NCBI GenBank assembly: GCA_020428185.1
Contig: JAGQNH010000112.1
Span: 1-7,159, forward strand
Source: Candidatus Saccharimonadota bacterium
GTDB lineage: Bacteria > Patescibacteriota > Saccharimonadia > Saccharimonadales > Saccharimonadaceae
Length of the DNA: 7,159 bases
Direction of reading: 5' to 3'
Shown: piece after piece, positions 4,531 to 7,159 of the stretch
How positions within the stretch are numbered: the stretch's first letter is position 1
Layout: each line of letters opens with the position of its first letter
Notes under the pieces: model-generated
What the model was told of the DNA's origin: nothing
Databases searched by the model: none
Seen by the model: the letters and a program-made list of their open reading frames with translations, nothing else
Translations under genes and position numbers: made by a program

Positions 4531-6075
4531 ATGGATAAGCGTTCTGTTCTGTCACTTGCAAAAGAGTTCTACGATGAGGATCAACTCGCCGAGCTCGAGC
4601 ATGCGATTAGCTACGCAGCCGAAAAACACAGCGGTCAAAAGCGACTCAGCGGAGAACCGTACATCACTCACCCACTCGCTGTTGCACATTCGCTCCTCGA
4701 CTGGGGAATGGATATCGATACTGTACTAGCGGGCGTCCTGCACGATACTGTAGAAGATACCGACGCAGAACTTGGAGATATCGAAAACCTATTCGGTAGA
4801 GATGTTGCTTTTTTGGTCGATGGCGTCACAAAAGTCAGTCAAGCTCGCGCCGGTATGCGCAGCCTCGACAGCTACCTGCCTCAAACCAAAGATAACTTAT
4901 CAAAGCTACTAATCGCCGTCAGCCAAGACGTACGCGTGATTATCATTAAGCTTGCCGACCGTATACATAATCTTCAGACGCTCAAATCAATGCCTCCCGC
5001 AAAACAAAAAAAGATTGCACGCGAATCACTTGAAGTCTTTGCGCCGATGGCCGATCGTCTTGGTATGGGTCGGGTCAGGATGCAAATCGAGGAGTTAGCA
5101 TTTCGTTATCTCGAGCCAAAAGAATATGACCACCTAAAAAATCTCATCAGAAAGAGACTTGGAAAAAGCACCCGTAAACTCGGAACGGTACGTACCGATG
5201 TAGAAAATGAGCTGAAGAAGCAGGGTGTCCCATTTGAAATCAACGGACGCGTAAAAAGTGTCTATAGCTTGTACCGCAAACTAGAAAAGGTCAACGGCAA
5301 TATAGATGACATATACGACCTAATGGCGCTGCGCATAATCGTCCCCAACAACGAAACATGTTATCGAGTACTCGGTATTCTACATAGCATGTATCAGCCT
5401 ATGCTTGCACGCATCAAAGATTATATCGCCGTGCCAAAACCAAACGGTTACCAGAGCCTCCATACGACAGTTATTACTCCGAGTAAACAAATCGTGGAAT
5501 TCCAAATCCGCACAAACGAAATGCATGAGTACGCCGAAAGAGGACTTGCCGCGAGCTTCCACTATCACGAGCAAAAATCAACAAAAAACTACGCACGCAA
5601 AAAAGGCAGTTCTCATCTACCCGGAGAGCTCCAGTGGATTACACAGATGCAGGAGGTCGCAGCTCGACTTAGAGATGGTGAAGAAATAAGTCACGAACAA
5701 CTCAACGTCGATTTATTTTCCAATCGCATATTCGTCTACTCTCCGAAGGGCGATATCTACAATCTTCCCGAAGGCGCGCTTCCCCTTGATTTTGCCTATA
5801 TCGTCCACAGTGACATCGGCAAGCACGCCTATAGTTTCCGCGTCAACGGCACAATCCATGCATTTGACAAGCCCCTTCACAACGGCGACGTAGTCGAAGT
5901 TATAACACGAAGACTGTCACAGCCCAAAAAAGACTGGCTCGAACTTGTCACAACCACCCACGCCCAGACAAAACTCCGTATGCAATTACGCAAACTCGGT
6001 ATTCTACAAGCCGTAAGTGGTGCAGCGGCGATTATTCGAGATAAGGCGACGCGCAAGCAATCAAACAGCAAATAG
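4531..6075 (+). CDS. rel: Bifunctional-type (p)ppGpp synthetase/hydrolase (Rel/SpoT family), short form
   Basis: This protein makes and/or degrades the starvation alarmone (p)ppGpp. The N-terminal HD hydrolase domain shows His47, the HDTVEDT motif (71-77) and LADRIHN (141-147). The synthetase domain (about 235-345) shows GRVKSVYSLYRKL (239-251), YDLMALRII (262-270), the RIKD motif at 294-297 and PKPNGYQSLHTTV (302-314). VEFQIRT (322-328) includes Glu323. RxKD, not ExDD, is the pattern associated with bifunctional Rel/SpoT enzymes. A TGS domain (about 396-459) follows. The protein then stops at 514 aa, after a short helical, basic tail, without the zinc-finger/ACT regulatory end seen in Rel proteins of about 700 aa or more. 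The segment usually reading AAHWxYK is AASFHYH (340-346). The start was set at ATG 4531 because TATAAT sits just upstream. The stop region overlaps the opposing Nudix gene by 15 bp. Confidence 0.94.
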   Translation: MDKRSVLSLAKEFYDEDQLAELEHAISYAAEKHSGQKRLSGEPYITHPLAVAHSLLDWGMDIDTVLAGVLHDTVEDTDAELGDIENLFGRDVAFLVDGVTKVSQARAGMRSLDSYLPQTKDNLSKLLIAVSQDVRVIIIKLADRIHNLQTLKSMPPAKQKKIARESLEVFAPMADRLGMGRVRMQIEELAFRYLEPKEYDHLKNLIRKRLGKSTRKLGTVRTDVENELKKQGVPFEINGRVKSVYSLYRKLEKVNGNIDDIYDLMALRIIVPNNETCYRVLGILHSMYQPMLARIKDYIAVPKPNGYQSLHTTVITPSKQIVEFQIRTNEMHEYAERGLAASFHYHEQKSTKNYARKKGSSHLPGELQWITQMQEVAARLRDGEEISHEQLNVDLFSNRIFVYSPKGDIYNLPEGALPLDFAYIVHSDIGKHAYSFRVNGTIHAFDKPLHNGDVVEVITRRLSQPKKDWLELVTTTHAQTKLRMQLRKLGILQAVSGAAAIIRDKATRKQSNSK

Positions 6076-6489
6076 ATCGTGTTTCATAGCGTATTCTACG
6101 CCACTGCGCTCGGGTTGATCGAGGTCTTCTCGTGACAGCAAATCATCAATACTACACCACTCATATGATTCATGCTCCCAACTAATTGTCACTTCCGGTG
6201 TAGAGTTCAAATGAATTTTATACATCAACATAGAAAGCGAATTCCCATTTGGAAGCTGTACGGTGGTAGCGAAAAACAATTCACACAATTTCTCATCGAC
6301 AGAAAGCGACGTCTCTTCTCTTAATTCTCGAAGAGCTGCAGCAAGCTCGTATTCATGAGATTCTATTATCCCACCAGGCATATCTGTACAATGTGGATTT
6401 GTCGGATGGGTTTCGCTTCTTCTTAATACCAAAACCTCATTGTTTTCATTAAACACAAAAAGCTTTGCACTAAGAATCAATCTAGTCAT
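6061..6489 (-). CDS. Nudix hydrolase (substrate unknown)
   Basis: This 142-aa single-domain Nudix protein should hydrolyse a nucleoside diphosphate linked to another group, releasing phosphate, pyrophosphate or a nucleotide. The Nudix box begins at Gly40 and follows GX5EX7REUXEEXGU through Leu62: Glu46, Arg54-Glu55 and Glu58-Glu59 are in place. The only break is Ser61 where the box normally has Gly. MPGG (37-40) immediately precedes it, and VLVLRRSETHP (19-29) is the usual strand before the loop. The C-terminal EWCSIDDLL (110-118) is typical of MutT-like members. Its ATG follows the ppa stop with no gap (TAGATG on the minus strand) and no strong ribosome site, so it is probably translated by coupling to ppa. 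Its last 15 bp overlap the end of rel on the other strand. Sequence alone does not reveal the substrate. Confidence 0.9.
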   Translation of the reverse strand: MTRLILSAKLFVFNENNEVLVLRRSETHPTNPHCTDMPGGIIESHEYELAAALRELREETSLSVDEKLCELFFATTVQLPNGNSLSMLMYKIHLNSTPEVTISWEHESYEWCSIDDLLSREDLDQPERSGVEYAMKHDLFAV

Positions 6490-7017
6490 CTACTTATTGT
6501 TCCAGCGTTCGATTGATTCATGGACAACGGCCTTTGCTTCATCTATACCGCCCCAACCTTTGACCACTGTCGTACCCGGCTTCTTAAGGTCCTTGTAATG
6601 ATTGAAATGATTCTCAATTTGCTTAACCAATTGAGGGATGTCCTCAAGACTCTGGATACGATTTCCAGTATTACGATCATCGGCAGGCACGACGACAATC
6701 TTGTCATCGACCTCACCATCATCTTCAAATTTCATAACTCCGACAATCTTTGCTTCAAGAAATACTCCCGTAGGAAGTGGTTCGTCAGTGACCACAAGTG
6801 CGTCTAGCTCATCACCATCCTCATCAAGCGTCTGTGGGATAAAGCCGTAGTTTGTTGGCTTCGCAAAAATAGCAGGCTCCACACGATCAAGCTGCATGAC
6901 AGCCAGCTCACGATTCCATTCAATTTTATGACTACTGCCGGCTGGAATCTCGATAACTACATTCAAAACTCCTTCGTCAACATTTCCCGGTGTCAGTATT
7001 TTATTAAAATCAGCCAT
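6490..7017 (-). CDS. ppa: Inorganic pyrophosphatase, family I (soluble)
   Basis: This 175-aa enzyme, the same length as the E. coli protein, hydrolyses pyrophosphate to two phosphates in the cytoplasm and so pulls biosynthetic reactions forward. The signature is DGDELDAL (67-74), with Asp67, Asp69 and Asp72 binding metal. Other expected active-site residues are Glu23, Lys31, Glu33, Arg45, Tyr57 in PTNYGFIP (54-61), Asp99, Asp104 and Lys106, and Tyr141-Lys142. All appear intact. GAGGAG lies 6 bases before the ATG. The gene leads a two-gene unit with the Nudix hydrolase, whose ATG abuts its stop. Since Rel hydrolase action and many Nudix reactions release pyrophosphate, ppa fits next to both, though the link may be accidental. 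It is transcribed divergently from the phosphodiesterase gene. Confidence 0.97.
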   Translation of the reverse strand: MADFNKILTPGNVDEGVLNVVIEIPAGSSHKIEWNRELAVMQLDRVEPAIFAKPTNYGFIPQTLDEDGDELDALVVTDEPLPTGVFLEAKIVGVMKFEDDGEVDDKIVVVPADDRNTGNRIQSLEDIPQLVKQIENHFNHYKDLKKPGTTVVKGWGGIDEAKAVVHESIERWNNK

Positions 7018-7023
7018 TTTCTT

Positions 7024-7029
7024 CTCCTC
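7024..7029 (-). promoter_or_regulatory. Shine-Dalgarno site of ppa (GAGGAG)
   Basis: The minus strand reads AGAGGAGAAGAAA and then ATG, leaving 6 bases between GAGGAG and the start codon. This is a standard leadered arrangement, in contrast to the gene on the other side of the shared promoter region. Confidence 0.8.
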
Positions 7030-7058
7030 TACTATTTGAACTATATATAGACTTCATC

Positions 7059-7068
7059 TAGTATACTA
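7059..7068. promoter_or_regulatory. Palindromic -10 region TAGTATACTA, candidate shared promoter of ppa and the phosphodiesterase gene
   Basis: The 10-bp palindrome gives TATACT on both strands: 7062-7067 on plus and 7065-7060 on minus. On plus, TATACT ends 6 bases before the ATG at 7074. On minus it would start transcription near 7053, giving ppa a leader of about 36 bases with its GAGGAG site. No convincing -35 was found in either direction. TTGAAC at 7036-7041 is 20 bases from the plus hexamer, which is too far for a standard spacer. TATAGT at 7045-7040 is an alternative -10 for ppa. Confidence 0.55.
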
Positions 7069-7073
7069 TAGAC

Positions 7074-7159
7074 ATGTTAGTTATCGGACACCGTGGTGCT
7101 GCCGGCCTGGCTCCAGAGAACACTCTTGAGTCGCTGCGTGCTGGCAAAGATGCTGGTGC
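7074..7159 (+). CDS. Glycerophosphodiester phosphodiesterase family protein, N-terminal part (cut by right window edge)
   Basis: Only 28 full codons are visible. They carry the diagnostic start of the GDPD family: GHRGAAGLAPENTLES (residues 5-20), with His6-Arg7 and Glu15-Asn16 as the expected catalytic and metal-binding residues of the HRG...PENT motif. Such enzymes cut glycerophosphodiesters to glycerol-3-phosphate and an alcohol. No signal peptide precedes the motif, so a cytoplasmic enzyme (UgpQ-like) is more likely than a secreted GlpQ-like one. The ATG has no Shine-Dalgarno site but sits 6 bases after TATACT, suggesting a leaderless mRNA. The rest of the gene, including the second metal site, lies outside the window. 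Confidence 0.9.
   Translation, partial: MLVIGHRGAAGLAPENTLESLRAGKDAG

Noticed and set aside
6089..6101. Small hairpin GCGTA-TTC-TACGC just after the rel stop as a terminator
   Set aside because: The stem is only 5 bp, no T-run follows in either direction, and it lies inside the Nudix coding region.
6073..6489. Frameshifted remainder of the Rel C-terminal region after the stop
   Set aside because: The following DNA encodes an intact Nudix protein on the other strand, and none of the plus-strand reading frames I was given there resembles an ACT or zinc-finger domain.
1..7159. Alternative genetic code with TGA as glycine
   Set aside because: TGA ends the transketolase N-half and the Nudix gene at the expected lengths, and no in-frame TGA interrupts any gene.
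1..7159. CRISPR array, insertion sequence, tRNA or new defence system
   Set aside because: No regularly spaced repeats, transposase motifs, terminal repeats or tRNA-like clover-leaf sequences were seen. Nearly all DNA is covered by recognisable housekeeping genes.

Overview
The window is ordinary, densely packed bacterial core-metabolism DNA: moderate GC, short intergenic gaps, and overlapping start/stop codons inside operons. TGA is used as a normal stop (transketolase N-terminal subunit and Nudix gene), so this is not one of the lineages that recode TGA. A two-subunit transketolase, a divergent pentose-phosphate epimerase, a short Rel protein without the usual C-terminal regulatory domains and streamlined spacing together suggest a small-genome candidate-phyla (Patescibacteria) bacterium, most likely Saccharibacteria (TM7). 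That placement is inferred from the character of the genes, not from a search.

Positions 1-3239 are one minus-strand operon, transcribed from about 3239 leftwards: rpiB, an rpe-like epimerase, transketolase N-half, transketolase C-half, and a class II fructose-bisphosphate-type aldolase cut by the left edge. The junctions are 1-bp overlap, 1-bp overlap, 4-bp overlap and a 9-bp gap. Together the products interconvert ribose-5-P, ribulose-5-P, xylulose-5-P and hexose/triose phosphates. No transaldolase is seen.

Positions 3240-3386 are intergenic and hold the rpiB promoter, an AT palindrome and two stem-loops, one of them terminator-like in the plus direction. The minus-strand gap gene (GAPDH) fills 3387-4409. 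It diverges from plus-strand rel, a RelA/SpoT-type (p)ppGpp synthetase/hydrolase, across a 121-bp region with recognisable promoters and an 8-bp inverted repeat. rel meets a Nudix hydrolase gene tail to tail with a 15-bp overlap. The Nudix gene lies directly behind ppa (inorganic pyrophosphatase) on the minus strand. ppa diverges from a glycerophosphodiester phosphodiesterase gene that runs off the right edge.

The most notable pattern concerns start sites. Three genes (rpiB, rel and the phosphodiesterase) each have a near-consensus -10 hexamer ending exactly 6 bases before the ATG and no Shine-Dalgarno sequence, which predicts leaderless mRNAs. gap, ppa, transketolase C-half and the aldolase have clear Shine-Dalgarno sites. 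I found no mobile element, CRISPR array, tRNA or rRNA, and no evidence of a new defence or mobile system.
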